The notes beneath the pieces are model-generated. The model was not told the origin of the DNA, made no database searches, and saw nothing but the letters and a program-made list of their open reading frames with translations. Positions 63,631-64,000 of a stretch of DNA of 64,000 bases are shown piece by piece (positions within the stretch are counted from its first letter, which is position 1; each line of letters starts with the position of its first letter). Origin of the DNA: Pyropia yezoensis (lineage: Eukaryota; Rhodophyta; Bangiophyceae; Bangiales; Bangiaceae); the NCBI GenBank assembly GCA_009829735.1, contig CM020619.1, forward strand, positions 32,714,283 to 32,778,282, given 5' to 3'. The translations under genes were made by a program, and so were the position numbers.

Positions 63631-64000
63631 TGTGGCAAAAACCACTCGCACACACAGTACCCAAGTTGGGGCGGTGTGCGAGGGCTGCCTCCCGTGTCGG
63701 GGGAACCGGAAGAAGTGCAAGTCGCACACACTCTATCCCTGTTGTGGGGCAATCCCCCCACGGACAAACAAGAAGATGGTGTGTGGTCCAACAGTTTCTT
63801 GGTCGGGACGGGGACGCAGGGCCAAGCCCCGCTGTCCCTCCCCTTATCCCCCCAGGGTCCACTCAGAATCTCGCCACTCAGAATCTCCCACCCCAGCACC
63901 TGCCCACCGGGCCACACGAAAATTCAAGACGATAAATGCAGAAAACCCTCAAATCCAAGTTGGATTTACTACTAAGCTAACTATCCCGAACTTAGGGAAT
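63631..64000 (-). repeat. 5' LTR of element B (partial)
   Basis: 370 bp, identical by eye to 54722-55091, running off the window. It begins TGTGGC on the plus strand, next to the primer-binding site. The remaining 98 bp expected from the 3' LTR length lie outside. Confidence 0.95.

Larger units (their letters stand above)
54722..64000 (-). mobile_element. intact-looking chromodomain Ty3/gypsy retrotransposon B
   Basis: In minus-strand order: 5' LTR (63631 to beyond 64000), primer-binding site, gag, pol, antisense ORF region, polypurine tract, 3' LTR (54722-55189). The two LTRs are identical over the 370 bp that can be compared, so insertion is recent. If the 5' LTR has the same 468 bp, the element spans about 9.4 kb and ends near 64098. 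Gag, pol and the antisense ORF are all open. Pol ends in a chromodomain, which places it among the chromoviruses. It sits inside pol of element C. The left target-site candidate is GTCTA (54717-54721). Confidence 0.9.

Overview
The window is nuclear DNA of a GC-rich eukaryote. It is dominated by mobile elements and low-complexity GC-rich sequence. Signs of a eukaryote are spliceosomal-type introns (a clean one at 28286-28638 and a likely one at 11079-11213), chromodomain Ty3/gypsy retrotransposons, a CACTA/Plavaka-type transposase, Myb/SANT and F-box domains, and a type I membrane protein. High GC, few introns and long G homopolymers would fit a bangiophyte red alga (Porphyra/Pyropia-like). 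That identification is an inference; no rRNA, tRNA or organelle marker is present to confirm it.

Layout. 1-2073 is the 3' end of a plus-strand LTR retrotransposon (copy A). 2074-5220 is gene-free, with G tracts and small tandem repeats. 5221-13540 holds a divergent pair: an unrecognised nuclear-looking protein (minus) and a Plavaka-like transposase (plus), perhaps one DNA transposon. 13541-31067 is sparse: an F-box gene fragment next to a minisatellite, a small zinc-finger-like ORF, nested inverted repeats, AT-rich islands, a CCG-rich block and a two-exon Myb/SANT gene (28247-29265). 31068-33095 is the best host gene, a single-exon type I membrane protein. 33096-47640 is mostly GC-rich non-coding sequence with remnants: a Pfs2/WDR33-like WD40 blade, a broken archaeal-type phosphoglycerate mutase and a possible transporter fragment.

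47641-64000 is a nested retrotransposon block. Element C (LTR TGTAGC...GCTACA, pol decayed by stops) was entered by element B (LTR TGTGGC...GCCACA). B has intact gag and pol, and its two LTRs are identical over the 370 bp visible. Both are chromodomain Ty3/gypsy elements transcribed on the minus strand. Copy A belongs to the B family.

The most interesting system is in these retroelements. Each carries, between pol and the 3' LTR, a long ORF on the opposite strand (647 aa in B, 693 aa in C, at least 422 codons in A). The B and C proteins share a diverged core. Between A and B I counted 38 synonymous-only codon changes, 7 amino-acid-changing codons and no indels over 422 codons, which is the mark of purifying selection on the antisense protein. 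In addition, B and C are saturated with short perfect inverted repeats (arms 6-11 bp, loops mostly 0-5 nt) across LTR, pol and antisense ORF. The stretches of the host gene and the Plavaka gene that I read do not show this.
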